Shown one piece after another: positions 1 through 7,775 of a stretch of 13,295 nucleotides of DNA. Both the position numbers and the translations under genes were made by a program. The DNA comes from DATKKX01 sp035542775 (GTDB taxonomy: Bacteria > Planctomycetota > Phycisphaerae > UBA1845 > UTPLA1). The stretch lies in NCBI GenBank assembly GCA_035542775.1, contig DATKKX010000242.1, positions 1 through 13,295 of the forward strand. The letters are read 5' to 3'. The first letter of the stretch is position 1. Every line of letters starts with the position of its first letter. Under the pieces are notes generated by a model that saw only the letters and a program-made list of their open reading frames with translations, was not told the DNA's origin and searched no databases.

Positions 1-2883
1 AATAGGTGGGTTACATCCGGCAGCGGTACGATTGCGATGACGGTTACAAGCTCTTATGACACGATGGACCTGCCGGTCTACTGCAATCTTCACGCTTCCG
101 GGGACGGTTGCTGCGATTGGCAAACCGATCCTCCCGGAGACTGCTCTGATCGCCCCGGCTCCAATGCCACCATCACAATCACCTACTGGCCACCCGGCCG
201 GTGTTGCCACTCCGACGGCTCATGTACGGTAACTTCGAGTCAAGACTGCTCGGCGACGGGTGGTACCTGGACCCTCGGGCAGACATGCGGGGCGGGAGCC
301 TGCTCGAGCGGTTCCTGCTGCATCCCCGCGACCGGTGATTGCAGCGTGACGAATGAGACGACTTGCGATGGGCGATGCGGTGCGTGGAGTGCCGGCGGTG
401 TCTGCTCGCCCAATCCGTGCAGCGTAGCGCCGATGGGGGCCTGTTGCTACGACAGTGGGCTTTGCGTTCTGGATACGCAGGTGCATTGCGATTGCGTCGG
501 CGGGACCCGCTTTCACAGCGGCGCGACCTGCGAGCCGAACCCCTGCGATCAGCCATCGCCGATCATTTACGTGGATCAGTCAGTGACGGGTACGCATGAT
601 GGTAACTTCTGGTCGACCGCGTGGCCGGATCTCCAATCGGCGCTAAACGCCGTACCCACAGGCGCGAGCCGTCGGATCTGGGTGGCCCAAGGAACCTACA
701 AGCCGTCATCGCCCAGCGCGCCGACCATGCGCTACGCCACGTTCCAGCTTCCGAACAACGTCGCGCTATATGGCGGCTTCGAGGGTGCCGGCTCCACACG
801 ATATCCCGGCGGTGAGACGGCCCTGTGCCAACGCGATCCATCGGCCAACCGGACGATACTCAGCGGTGATCTGAACGGCGATGATGATCCGAACTTCGTC
901 AACTACAGCGACAACGTGTACCGTGTGCTGACGGCGATGGATGTGAGCAGCCTTTCGACCAACAGGACTCTTATTCTCGACGGCTTTGTGATTACCGGAG
1001 GAAGCGCAACTGGCGCTAGTCCATTGGACTGCGCGGGCGGCATGGCGATTTACCAGGGCGGTATGATCCGGAATTGCGTTTTCGTCGGCAACTTAGCCAC
1101 CAACAGCGGCGCGGCGGTCTATTGCGGGTACAGCGCGGTGTCTTTCGTGAACTGCCTGTTCGGCAACAATCGGTGCCTCCCATCGGGCAGCGGGGTCGGC
1201 GGAGCTATTCGGCTGTCCGCGAACGTGGACTACAGCGGCCTGACCGTGACGAACTGCACGTTCGTGGGCAACACGGCCCCGGTCAGAGGCGGAGCGATCG
1301 CGGCTGACCTGAGCGGCGATCCCAGTGGAATCCCCGTGAGCATCAGCAACAGCATCTTCTGGTATAACACCGCGGCGTCATCACCGCAGATATCGACCGG
1401 AGCCGGCATAGCGGTGAGCGTGACGTACAGTGATGTTCAGGGCGGGTTTGGCGGCAGCGGCAACATCAACACCTATCCCGCTCCGCTCGACCCCAATGGC
1501 CCTGACGGACGCGTCGGATCGCTCGACGACAACTGGCGCTTGAGCCCGACGTCGCCGTGCATCGACGCCGGCAACAACTCGGCCGATATCGACGTGACGA
1601 CACCCGGCGTGCAGCCCATACCGCGGACCGATCTCGATCTTCACGCCCGGCAAATGGATGACCCGAATTCCACAGATGCTGCGGGACAGAGCTGTCCTGT
1701 CGTCGACATGGGAGCGTATGAGTTCCGCAGATTGTGCGAGGCCGGTCAGTGTGTTCGCGGGGACGGCAATGCTGACGGCTTGGTCAACGGCCTCGACATT
1801 CAGCCGCTTGTGAACTGTATTCTGGGCTCGTCGCCGAACTGCGCCTGTCCATGTTACGACACCAACCTCGACGGATTGGTCACGGTGTATCCTGATGTGT
1901 TCTGTTTCGTTAATGTCCTTCTTGGGGTGCCGGCTTGTGTTGTAAGCTGCGAGCAGACCGGACTGTCTCTGGCCCAGGACTGCAACGCCAACTGCATCCC
2001 CGACGTTGAGGACATTGCCCGGGACACCAGTCATGACTGTAACCACAACTTCACTCCGGACGAGTGCGACATCGATCCGAACGATCCGGATGGGAATGAG
2101 TTAGTCAGCAGCGACCTGAACGAGAACGGGATTCCGGACGAATGTGAAGCCGACTACAACGCAAACGCTGTACCGGATGACAAGGACATTGCCGATTGCG
2201 ATCCCTACGATCCCAACCAGGTCTGGTGCCGTGACGTGAACGCCAACGGCATTCCCGACGGGTGCGAGGTGGACTGCAACAAGAACGGCATCCCGGATTC
2301 ATGGGAGATCGCCCAAAACCTGGTAGACGACTGCGACGCCAACGGCGTGCCGGATGAGTGCGAGAGGGACTGCAACGATAACGGCGTGCCCGACGCGTGC
2401 GACATCGCCAACCAGACCAGCGAGGACTGCAACGGCAATCTGGTGCCCGACGAATGCGACCTGCTGTTTGCGCCCCCGCGGGGCAGCCTGGACTGCAATG
2501 ACAACGGCATCCCCGACGAGTGCGACATCGCCAATTGCGGGGACCCCAACGACCCGAATCAGCTCTGGTGTCAGGACTGCAACGCCAACGGCGTGCCCGA
2601 TGGCTGCGACATCGCCGCCAATGTCAGCCTGGATGAGAACGAGAACGGCGTTCCGGATGAATGCGAGGGCGGGCAGAGGGGGGTATCAGGCGGTGAGATC
2701 GAGGATCCGCAGGAGCTGATGGAGGCGTGGGCGGAGTACTTCGACTGGCTGGCTGGGCAGCAGTGGCTAGCGGGCTCGGAGCTGTCGGGCAGCGAGCGGT
2801 TCGAGTTGATGGCGGAGAAGATGCAGGAGCTGGGGCTGCCGGTGCGGAATTGGACGATGCCGGCGCGGGGCGCGGGCGGGTAG
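1..2883 (+). CDS. Large secreted repeat protein: Cys-rich modules, beta-helix, dockerin-like segment, Ca-binding-type repeats (5'-partial)
   Basis: The reading frame is open to the first base, so the true start and any signal peptide lie outside the window. Residues are numbered from the internal ATG at 37. Three cysteine-rich modules of the G(R/S/A)CC...GG...C...C type lie at about 54-89, 92-128 and 134-170. Residues 176-470 look like a right-handed parallel beta-helix (starting IYVDQSV, with IWVAQGTYKP and LDGFVITGG). Residues 498-563 look like a choice-of-anchor Q end (SPCIDAGN ... VDMGAYEF). Residues 574-630 resemble a dockerin with two loops (GDGNADGLVNGLD; DTNLDGLVT). Twelve DxNxNxxPDxxD/E repeats follow at 648-877, then a tail with no membrane helix (888-948). 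The likely role is an extracellular, calcium-stabilised adhesive or surface protein; no enzyme active site was recognised. It converges on the cytochrome operon and need not belong to that system. Confidence 0.88.
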   Translation, partial: NRWVTSGSGTIAMTVTSSYDTMDLPVYCNLHASGDGCCDWQTDPPGDCSDRPGSNATITITYWPPGRCCHSDGSCTVTSSQDCSATGGTWTLGQTCGAGACSSGSCCIPATGDCSVTNETTCDGRCGAWSAGGVCSPNPCSVAPMGACCYDSGLCVLDTQVHCDCVGGTRFHSGATCEPNPCDQPSPIIYVDQSVTGTHDGNFWSTAWPDLQSALNAVPTGASRRIWVAQGTYKPSSPSAPTMRYATFQLPNNVALYGGFEGAGSTRYPGGETALCQRDPSANRTILSGDLNGDDDPNFVNYSDNVYRVLTAMDVSSLSTNRTLILDGFVITGGSATGASPLDCAGGMAIYQGGMIRNCVFVGNLATNSGAAVYCGYSAVSFVNCLFGNNRCLPSGSGVGGAIRLSANVDYSGLTVTNCTFVGNTAPVRGGAIAADLSGDPSGIPVSISNSIFWYNTAASSPQISTGAGIAVSVTYSDVQGGFGGSGNINTYPAPLDPNGPDGRVGSLDDNWRLSPTSPCIDAGNNSADIDVTTPGVQPIPRTDLDLHARQMDDPNSTDAAGQSCPVVDMGAYEFRRLCEAGQCVRGDGNADGLVNGLDIQPLVNCILGSSPNCACPCYDTNLDGLVTVYPDVFCFVNVLLGVPACVVSCEQTGLSLAQDCNANCIPDVEDIARDTSHDCNHNFTPDECDIDPNDPDGNELVSSDLNENGIPDECEADYNANAVPDDKDIADCDPYDPNQVWCRDVNANGIPDGCEVDCNKNGIPDSWEIAQNLVDDCDANGVPDECERDCNDNGVPDACDIANQTSEDCNGNLVPDECDLLFAPPRGSLDCNDNGIPDECDIANCGDPNDPNQLWCQDCNANGVPDGCDIAANVSLDENENGVPDECEGGQRGVSGGEIEDPQELMEAWAEYFDWLAGQQWLAGSELSGSERFELMAEKMQELGLPVRNWTMPARGAGG
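1978..2667 (+). repeat. Twelve degenerate tandem repeats encoding DCNxNGxPDECD units
   Basis: Inside the first gene, twelve units with the pattern D-x-N-x-N-x-x-P-D-x-x-D/E are spaced about 13-27 residues apart. Examples are DCNDNGIPDECDI and DCNANGVPDGCDI. The DNA is similar but not identical between units (many read gactgcaacg...cccgacga), which indicates old duplications held by protein-level selection. The Asp/Asn spacing resembles thrombospondin type 3 and EF-hand-like calcium loops. The paired cysteines probably form disulfides outside the cell. Calcium binding is inferred from the pattern only. Confidence 0.85.
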
Positions 2884-2967
2884 AGCGTGGGATGGGCGGT
2901 TTCGCCCATCGGTTGAACCGATGCGCAGGCGGGAGCGTTCAGGGCCGTGGGCCCAATGGCCCACGCT
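2884..2967. repeat. Cluster of intergenic hairpins after the repeat-protein gene
   Basis: Directly after the stop codon there is a perfect 8-bp hairpin at 2891-2910 (gatgggcg, loop gttt, cgcccatc). An overlapping alternative stem lies at 2907-2923 (catcggtt, g, aaccgatg). A third hairpin spans 2946-2965 (cgtgggcc, loop caat, ggcccacg). The outer arms agcgtggg (2884-2891) and cccacgct (2960-2967) can also pair, enclosing the whole cluster. No T-tract follows, so this is not a classic intrinsic terminator, though it could end or protect transcripts between convergent genes. The style resembles dispersed palindromic repeats of planctomycete genomes. In the rest of this 247-bp gap (2968-3130) I see only a 12-bp palindrome, ggatggccatcc, at 3043-3054. 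Confidence 0.7.
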
Positions 2968-3130
2968 ACGGCTACTTCACAGAACGAGCGATAGAGAATG
3001 TACTGGGCGGCCTGTTCTGCATAATCGCATTCGCTCTCTTCCGGATGGCCATCCCCGGCGAGGCTGTCTCTGCGCGCCAGCGTGCAGGCGAGCGAACGGC
3101 TGCCTTGTTCGTGGCGTCGTGGAGCCGTTG

Positions 3131-4468
3131 CTACGGAGTGGTCGTTGTGGACGTTGACTGAGCCAGGGCGTCGTTGGTGTGCAGGGTGGCACCGAGCTCA
3201 GCGGCGCCGGAGGCGGAGATGATGAAGGCGTTGCCGATGCCGTTGTGACAGCGGAGGCAGACGAAATCGGGCGTGACCGCCGCTTCGCCCTCGGAGTCCT
3301 TGACCACCTCCGTACCGGCGGCGTTGAACATCTGCGTGAACGTGGCGTTGACGGTGTCGATGCGGAAGATGTGGGTGTGAACGTCGCCCATCCGGCCGCC
3401 GAGCGTGCCGACCACGGCCAGCCCGGCGTTGGAGGCACTCCGCCCGGCAAAGGGCATGTGGCAACTTACGCAGGCGAGCTGCTCGGTGTAGTCGCCGCGG
3501 ACGAAGGTAATGCCCTCGTGGAAGGCCAGGTTCTGATCGGGATGGCAGGCCTGGCAATCGTTGCGGATGCCGTTGGCGGGATCGTACAAGGTCGAAAAGT
3601 GCGGGTCGTGGCAGACGGTGCAGTTGAAGTCGGACATCCCACCGCTGGCCAGCAGCTCGGCGTATTGCGTGTTGGGGTTGATGAAACCGTCCTGCACGAC
3701 GATGACGTTGGGGTCATTGCCCTGCAGGTGGCAGCGGGCACAGGTGGAGTTGGTCGAGTCGACGAACATGAGCCGGGCCTGCGGATCGGGGGCGTGGTTG
3801 GAGCCCGGCCCGTGGCAGGCCTCGCAATGGACGGCCGGCTCCGACCAGGTGCCGAGGATGCCGGGGCGGTTCTCCTGAAAGAGCGGGTTGGCAGGGTCCT
3901 GCGGCTGCGGGTTGGTGGTGTGGCACTTGAAGCAAGTGTCGAACTGATACGGCAGCGGCGTGACCTGGGCGGGCATGAAGGCGGCGAAGCTGGGCGTCGT
4001 GCCGTTCGGGGGGAACAGCAGGTCCCATTGGGTGTTGAAGCCTTCGACGCCATCGGTCATGACGAAGCCGTCGGTGCCGAGGAAATTGGCCCCGTGGATG
4101 TAGCCGGCGATCACGTAGCTGATGGCACTCCAGGGCAGGCCCCCGGGCGGATTGGGCACGCCGGCACGGGTCCCTTCGGCCGGGTATTGCGGCGGGCCAT
4201 CCTGGATGGCCTTCAGGGCCTGGCTGTGACCGTGATTGATGACGATCGGCGGCTTGTCAGGGTGACACGCACCGCAGGCGGCGGAACCGATGAAGCCGGC
4301 CCCGGCATTGGTCGGGTCGGTGGTGTTATTGAAGGTCCAGATCAGCGCAGGGCTCGTGGCGTAGGCGCCGCAACTGGAGAGCAAGGCCGAGCCCATGATC
4401 GCGACGCAGAGTGCGGCGACGATCGCGCCGGCGGCGGCCGTTGAGCCGCGCGGACCTGATCGGAGCAT
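3131..4468 (-). CDS. Octaheme cytochrome c lipoprotein, cytochrome c554-like type
   Basis: The 445-residue product has eight CXXCH heme c sites at about 65, 179, 215, 243, 283, 305, 333 and 404. An N-terminal signal ends in a lipobox-like LSSC (Cys33), so it is probably a membrane-anchored lipoprotein facing the periplasm or cell surface. The pattern FIGSAACGACHPD, then YVIAGYIHG, CEACHGPGSNH, CVSCHMPFAG and DVHTHIFRID is typical of multiheme proteins related to cytochrome c554 (Cytochrome_C554-type). Those relatives carry electrons. No substrate site could be identified, and catalysis is not excluded. The ATG at 4468 is chosen because it gives a compact signal peptide. In-frame alternatives are ATG 4501 and GTG 4510, which overlap the upstream gene; none has a strong ribosome binding site. 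It is the last gene of the left operon, starting about 17 bases after the preceding stop. The tail is Ser/Thr-rich. Confidence 0.88.
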   Translation of the reverse strand: MLRSGPRGSTAAAGAIVAALCVAIMGSALLSSCGAYATSPALIWTFNNTTDPTNAGAGFIGSAACGACHPDKPPIVINHGHSQALKAIQDGPPQYPAEGTRAGVPNPPGGLPWSAISYVIAGYIHGANFLGTDGFVMTDGVEGFNTQWDLLFPPNGTTPSFAAFMPAQVTPLPYQFDTCFKCHTTNPQPQDPANPLFQENRPGILGTWSEPAVHCEACHGPGSNHAPDPQARLMFVDSTNSTCARCHLQGNDPNVIVVQDGFINPNTQYAELLASGGMSDFNCTVCHDPHFSTLYDPANGIRNDCQACHPDQNLAFHEGITFVRGDYTEQLACVSCHMPFAGRSASNAGLAVVGTLGGRMGDVHTHIFRIDTVNATFTQMFNAAGTEVVKDSEGEAAVTPDFVCLRCHNGIGNAFIISASGAAELGATLHTNDALAQSTSTTTTP

Positions 4469-4485
4469 GGTCCTAGCAACACCAG

Positions 4486-6582
4486 TCAGTGATGATGGCA
4501 TTCGGAACACAAGTCGATCCAGTTCGTTCGCAAAGCGCTCCGCCGGTCCTGCGGATCGGAGGCCAGGGCTCCGAGCTCGCTGTCCGGCGGGAACAGGCCC
4601 GTGTAGTGAGGATTATGACAAGTATAGCACGTCACCTTGTTGTGGCCGAGCGGAAGTCGCGCCGGCTGGCGGTTGGATTTCTCGGCTTCCTTCATCAGTT
4701 GCTCGATCGGCGCGCTGCTCGTCAGGCTTAACTCCCGCACGAGCATCCACTGGCGGATTCGCGGTGTTATGGGGCGATCCACGTGGCCGAGCGGCGAGAG
4801 ATCCCAGTGCCGGGCGTGACAATTGAGGCACAATTCCGAGGATTCGACGCGGAGATGGGGCTCGAATCGCCGCCGGCCATCCTCGGGGACATCCGGCTGC
4901 TTGGTGTGGCAGAACAGGCAGGCGTCCTCGCGAATGCGGCCGGTGGCGTCGCGCTGGCGGTGCGGGCTGAACCGGCCGCCGACATCGGAGCGGTGGCAGT
5001 TGGTGCAGTACTCGAGCCGCCGCTGGGGGTCATAGTTGCGCAGGAGGATGGGGTTCACCTCCGGCCGTTTGGCGGAGCGGTCGCAATGCCGCTGGATGTC
5101 GTGGCAGGTCAGGCAGCTGATGGTGCCCTCGACGGTCGGCCAGTCGGGCGGAGTCGTAACCAGATCGGTGGTCGCCTTGCGGCCGATGGGGTGGGGATCA
5201 GCGGGGGCCTTCGTGCCATCGTGGCAGGATAGACAAAGGGCGTCTATGTCTGCCGGCGGGATGGGCAGCATCCGGTCGTCCTCGGCTTGATGGCAAGTTG
5301 TGCAAGTGGTCGGCTTCCAGTGCGGGTTGGGGCCGGGCCACGCGTGCGGCTGATGTCGGCCAGTGCCCGCGCCGGGTAGAGGCGCGGCGGCGGCCTCCCC
5401 ACCCGGGGGCGGCCGCAGCCAGGCATAAACGCGTATGCCGGGCTCGTTCAACTGCTCGGCGACCATGACGTAATAGGAAGCCTCCTCGTCGTCCGGCAAC
5501 GGATACGGCGTGCGGGGGGCCACGGAGCTGGTGGCGATGCCGCTGGGCTCGGTCAAGGCGCCGATGCCGGAACCGGGCTCGCCGAAGGCCAGCAGAGGAT
5601 CGCCGTCAAGGGTGAAGGCGTGGATTCGTTGCGAGAAGGCGTCGGTAACGAACACGGTGCCGTCCGGGCCCACGGCCACATCCTTGGGCCGCCCGAACGA
5701 GCCGACCGAATCGCCCGGCCTGCCGATGTCGCGGAGCCAGCGTCCATCCGGGGCGAGGATCTGCACGCGATTGTTGAGCACGTCCACGACGCAGACGTTG
5801 CCGCTCGGGGTTCGAGCCATGTTGCGGGGGAGAATGAATTGCCCGGGACCCTGCCCCCACTCGCCGATGGAGCGAAGGTGCTGTCCTCCGGCGGCATCGA
5901 AGACCTCGATACGGTTGAGGGCCACGTTGGTGACCCAGACGGCCTCGCCCACGCCGAGCACGCCGCCGGGTCTGTATTTGCCTTCGGTGAAGTTGTATGT
6001 GCGGAGGGTACGGCCGTTGCCGCCGACTCTGCGGACCCCGACGTGATCGCAGATGAGCCGCTCGCCTTCAGGAGTCACGTCGATGGCGAAGGGGTGATCC
6101 AGGGGGGGATCGAACTGTTCCTCGGTTACCTTGTCCTCGTCGGCGGCCCAGCGGAAGACGGCGTTCACGGCCTTGTCACAGATCCAGATCGAATCCTCAT
6201 GCGTCGCCAGACCGGCAGGGTTGGCGATGGTCAGAGGAGGGATCGGCTCGGCGCCGAAGAGGAACATGGAGAGCTTGATCTCAGTGGCGGACGGCGGCGT
6301 CGCGCCCTGCAAGGTGCCGAGGGCGACCACGCGCGGGACCTGCGGCTTGGGAGGATAGAAACGGGAGCCCGCTTTGCGAACTTGCTCGCTTTGAGGCGCG
6401 GCACAAGCGCCGATGGCAAGGATCGCCGCGGCGCAAAAGCATCGAAAGGAGAATCGCAGGACGGCGGGAAAGCCGGGCGCCCACGCCGCGAAAGATGCCG
6501 ACGAGGGCGTCGGCACCACTTTGGCTGCGGGTCGGCCACCGCGGGTTGTTGAGGGGCCGTCTTGTGAGGTGCAACGAATCAT
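4486..6582 (-). CDS. NHL beta-propeller fused to an octaheme cytochrome c domain, putative lipoprotein
   Basis: The 698-residue product has two parts. After a hydrophobic segment ending IGAC (Cys60, a plausible lipobox), residues about 75-385 form NHL-type propeller blades, such as GQGPGQFILPRNMARTPSG and GSFGRPKDVAVGPDG. The C-terminal half holds eight CXXCH sites at about 427, 450, 490, 526, 555, 585, 652 and 692. These fall into two four-heme sets with matching HPIG/LGH linkers. The propeller is a close relative of the separate NHL lipoprotein at 9899-11002. The frame stays open upstream to 6699, but that would overlap the preceding gene by about 100 bases. ATG 6582 is the first start after the preceding stop; GTG near 6516 is possible, and neither has a clear ribosome binding site. 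The role is inferred: electron transfer, with the propeller as docking or structural part. Confidence 0.88.
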   Translation of the reverse strand: MIRCTSQDGPSTTRGGRPAAKVVPTPSSASFAAWAPGFPAVLRFSFRCFCAAAILAIGACAAPQSEQVRKAGSRFYPPKPQVPRVVALGTLQGATPPSATEIKLSMFLFGAEPIPPLTIANPAGLATHEDSIWICDKAVNAVFRWAADEDKVTEEQFDPPLDHPFAIDVTPEGERLICDHVGVRRVGGNGRTLRTYNFTEGKYRPGGVLGVGEAVWVTNVALNRIEVFDAAGGQHLRSIGEWGQGPGQFILPRNMARTPSGNVCVVDVLNNRVQILAPDGRWLRDIGRPGDSVGSFGRPKDVAVGPDGTVFVTDAFSQRIHAFTLDGDPLLAFGEPGSGIGALTEPSGIATSSVAPRTPYPLPDDEEASYYVMVAEQLNEPGIRVYAWLRPPPGGEAAAAPLPGAGTGRHQPHAWPGPNPHWKPTTCTTCHQAEDDRMLPIPPADIDALCLSCHDGTKAPADPHPIGRKATTDLVTTPPDWPTVEGTISCLTCHDIQRHCDRSAKRPEVNPILLRNYDPQRRLEYCTNCHRSDVGGRFSPHRQRDATGRIREDACLFCHTKQPDVPEDGRRRFEPHLRVESSELCLNCHARHWDLSPLGHVDRPITPRIRQWMLVRELSLTSSAPIEQLMKEAEKSNRQPARLPLGHNKVTCYTCHNPHYTGLFPPDSELGALASDPQDRRSALRTNWIDLCSECHHH

Positions 6583-6596
6583 CGGCTCAGATGCTT

Positions 6597-7322
6597 TCAG
6601 ATATGATGGCATGTCAGGCACAGGCGACTTCGGTCGTTGGAGATCTTCAGCATCCCGCGGATCCGATGCGTGTTGTGGGCGTCGTGGCAAGTGGTGCACT
6701 GGATGCGCCCGTCGGGCAGCAGCAGGCCCGCGGCCTCGACCGCCGACGGGGGGTTGTAATCGTCAGCCACTTTGGGGTAACGGATGCCCACGGGGTGGCT
6801 GCGGACGCCTCTGAGACCCAGGCGTGAATTGCCGAGTTGTCCAGAGACGGAGATGGCGTGCTGGGAGGAGTATACATCCGGCGCCGTCACCCCGTCGTGG
6901 CACCCGAGGCACAGCAGGGACCAACCGGTCAATTCGATGTCCATGCCCTGGTACGGTCGCAGGGGCAGAACGGTGGTGGGGCGGAGGTCAAACCGCGGCG
7001 GCGGGGCGGCAACGAGATGCGGCGTATGGCAGGGCAGGCAGAGATCGCGGCCGCTCTTGCCGCCTTCGGTGAAATCGTGCTTGCTGCCGATGAGGCCGCT
7101 CACCAGCCCTTCGCGGGCCCACTGGCGCTGCTCGGCCGGAGGAGTCTCCTGGGAAGCATCCTCCGCGGGCTCGGTCGATGCGGCCGGAGCCGGGCCGCCG
7201 GCGGGCTGCTCTTGTGAGGGATCAACGCCGGCCATGGCGGAACAGAAGACCGCCAGGGCGGCAATAACTGCGCATCCGGTTATCCGCGAGCGGCGGATGC
7301 GACTGGGCCACTCACGACTCAT
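6597..7322 (-). CDS. Periplasmic tetraheme cytochrome c, doubled-CXXCH type
   Basis: The 241-residue product has a Sec signal peptide (Arg-rich start, hydrophobic core, cleavage near AMA/GV at about 31). A Pro/Ala/Glu-rich linker follows to about 65, then four CXXCH sites at 95, 138, 209 and 235. The frame SKHDF ... CLPCHTPH ... LCLGCHDG ... HPVGIRY ... CTTCHDAHN ... LCLTCH matches the N-terminal module of the 12-site cytochrome at 10990 almost step for step. This style is known from doubled-CXXCH cytochromes (c3/c7-like carriers). A start at 7322 rather than further upstream is supported by AGGAG seven bases before the ATG. It is the first gene of the left operon, with the next gene 14 bases after its stop. 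It is probably a small soluble electron shuttle. Confidence 0.92.
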   Translation of the reverse strand: MSREWPSRIRRSRITGCAVIAALAVFCSAMAGVDPSQEQPAGGPAPAASTEPAEDASQETPPAEQRQWAREGLVSGLIGSKHDFTEGGKSGRDLCLPCHTPHLVAAPPPRFDLRPTTVLPLRPYQGMDIELTGWSLLCLGCHDGVTAPDVYSSQHAISVSGQLGNSRLGLRGVRSHPVGIRYPKVADDYNPPSAVEAAGLLLPDGRIQCTTCHDAHNTHRIRGMLKISNDRSRLCLTCHHI

Positions 7323-7329
7323 GAATGAT

Positions 7330-7334
7330 CTCCT
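7330..7334 (-). promoter_or_regulatory. Ribosome binding site AGGAG for the tetraheme cytochrome
   Basis: On the minus strand AGGAG lies seven bases before ATG 7322. This decides the start, because the frame continues open to 7415 without a signal. It also leaves a transcript leader of about 37 bases from the promoter at 7366-7394. Confidence 0.8.
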
Positions 7335-7365
7335 GTACCCACCTGCTTGGATCGGCCGTAGCCGG

Positions 7366-7394
7366 ACTATATCTAGACTCCGGCGGGCTGACAA
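7366..7394 (-). promoter_or_regulatory. Sigma-70-type promoter for the left operon
   Basis: On the minus strand the -35 element is TTGTCA (7389-7394, 5 of 6 to TTGACA) and the -10 element is TATAGT (7366-7371, 5 of 6 to TATAAT). The spacer is exactly 17 bases. The expected transcript start is near 7359, about 37 bases before ATG 7322. A perfect 10-bp palindrome, gatccggatc (7424-7433), sits about 30 bases upstream of the -35 element and could be a regulator site, but that is only a guess. Confidence 0.65.
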
Positions 7395-7465
7395 CAACTG
7401 CGCGGTCACCCGCAAAATCAGCCGATCCGGATCATGTCGGAGCGAAAAAGCTTCCGATGGTTTTG

Positions 7466-7483
7466 GAAGACTGGAAGGTCTTC
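7466..7483. promoter_or_regulatory. Inverted repeat gaagac-N6-gtcttc, possible activator site
   Basis: A perfect 6-bp inverted repeat with a 6-base centre lies about 135-150 bases upstream of the sigma-54-like -24 element at 7617. That is the distance at which enhancer-binding activators of sigma-54 usually bind. A hexamer pair can arise by chance, so the function is speculative. Confidence 0.3.
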
Positions 7484-7616
7484 GACAGGAGGCTATGGAT
7501 GGCCGATTCGATCCACGCCCCGTTCGCGAATCCGCGCGCCACCCGAGGTAATTCCGCGACCAGCTTACCGAAAAAGGCCGGGGGACTTCACGCGCGTCGC
7601 ATTTCCGTTTTCAGTA

Positions 7617-7633
7617 CTGGCACGAGGCTCGCG
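7617..7633 (+). promoter_or_regulatory. Sigma-54 (RpoN) -24/-12 type promoter for the right operon
   Basis: The sequence ctggcacgaggctcgcg matches the known YTGGCACGrNNNTTGCW consensus at nearly all fixed positions, including the required GG and GC with exactly ten bases between them. The deviations are C for T just before the GC and G for W at the last base. Transcription would start near 7645, giving a leader of about 130 bases before ATG 7776. I found no good sigma-70-type pair for the right operon. Confidence 0.45.
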
Positions 7634-7730
7634 CATGCCGCCGAGAGCGATCTCGCAACTGCCTGGTGTGAGAGGGCGAAAGGGGCGGTGAAACCTGGAC
7701 GGCCGCGGTGGCGATTGATAGTCTGCACCT

Positions 7731-7746
7731 CCGGAAGATCTTCGGG
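7731..7746. promoter_or_regulatory. Imperfect palindrome around gaagatcttc upstream of the barrel gene
   Basis: The sequence ccggaagatcttcggg has a perfect 10-bp palindromic core with further C-G pairs outside one G-G mismatch. It ends 29 bases before ATG 7776, inside the predicted leader of the right operon. It could be an operator or a small leader hairpin. There is no evidence for a specific regulator. Confidence 0.3.
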
Positions 7747-7775
7747 CTGTGGGCACAAGCAATTCGGCGCGGTCA

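Larger units (their letters stand above)
7323..7775. other. Divergent intergenic control region
   Basis: These 453 bases separate the two cytochrome operons, and I see no convincing gene. The region holds the left-facing sigma-70-like promoter (7366-7394), a right-facing sigma-54-like promoter (7617-7633), an inverted repeat (7466-7483) and a palindrome close to the right operon start (7731-7746). Its length is generous for this otherwise compact locus, which fits a regulated region. Confidence 0.6.

Noticed and set aside
1978..2667. CRISPR-like array
   Set aside because: The repeats are in frame, degenerate and inside a coding region, with no constant repeat or unique spacers.
3179..4444. 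Open frame on the plus strand, opposite the octaheme cytochrome
   Set aside because: The antisense product has low complexity (Gly/Val/Ala-rich) and no domain, whereas the minus strand carries eight CXXCH sites.
7715..7743. TTGATA as a -35 box for the barrel gene
   Set aside because: With 16-18 base spacing no TATAAT-like hexamer follows.
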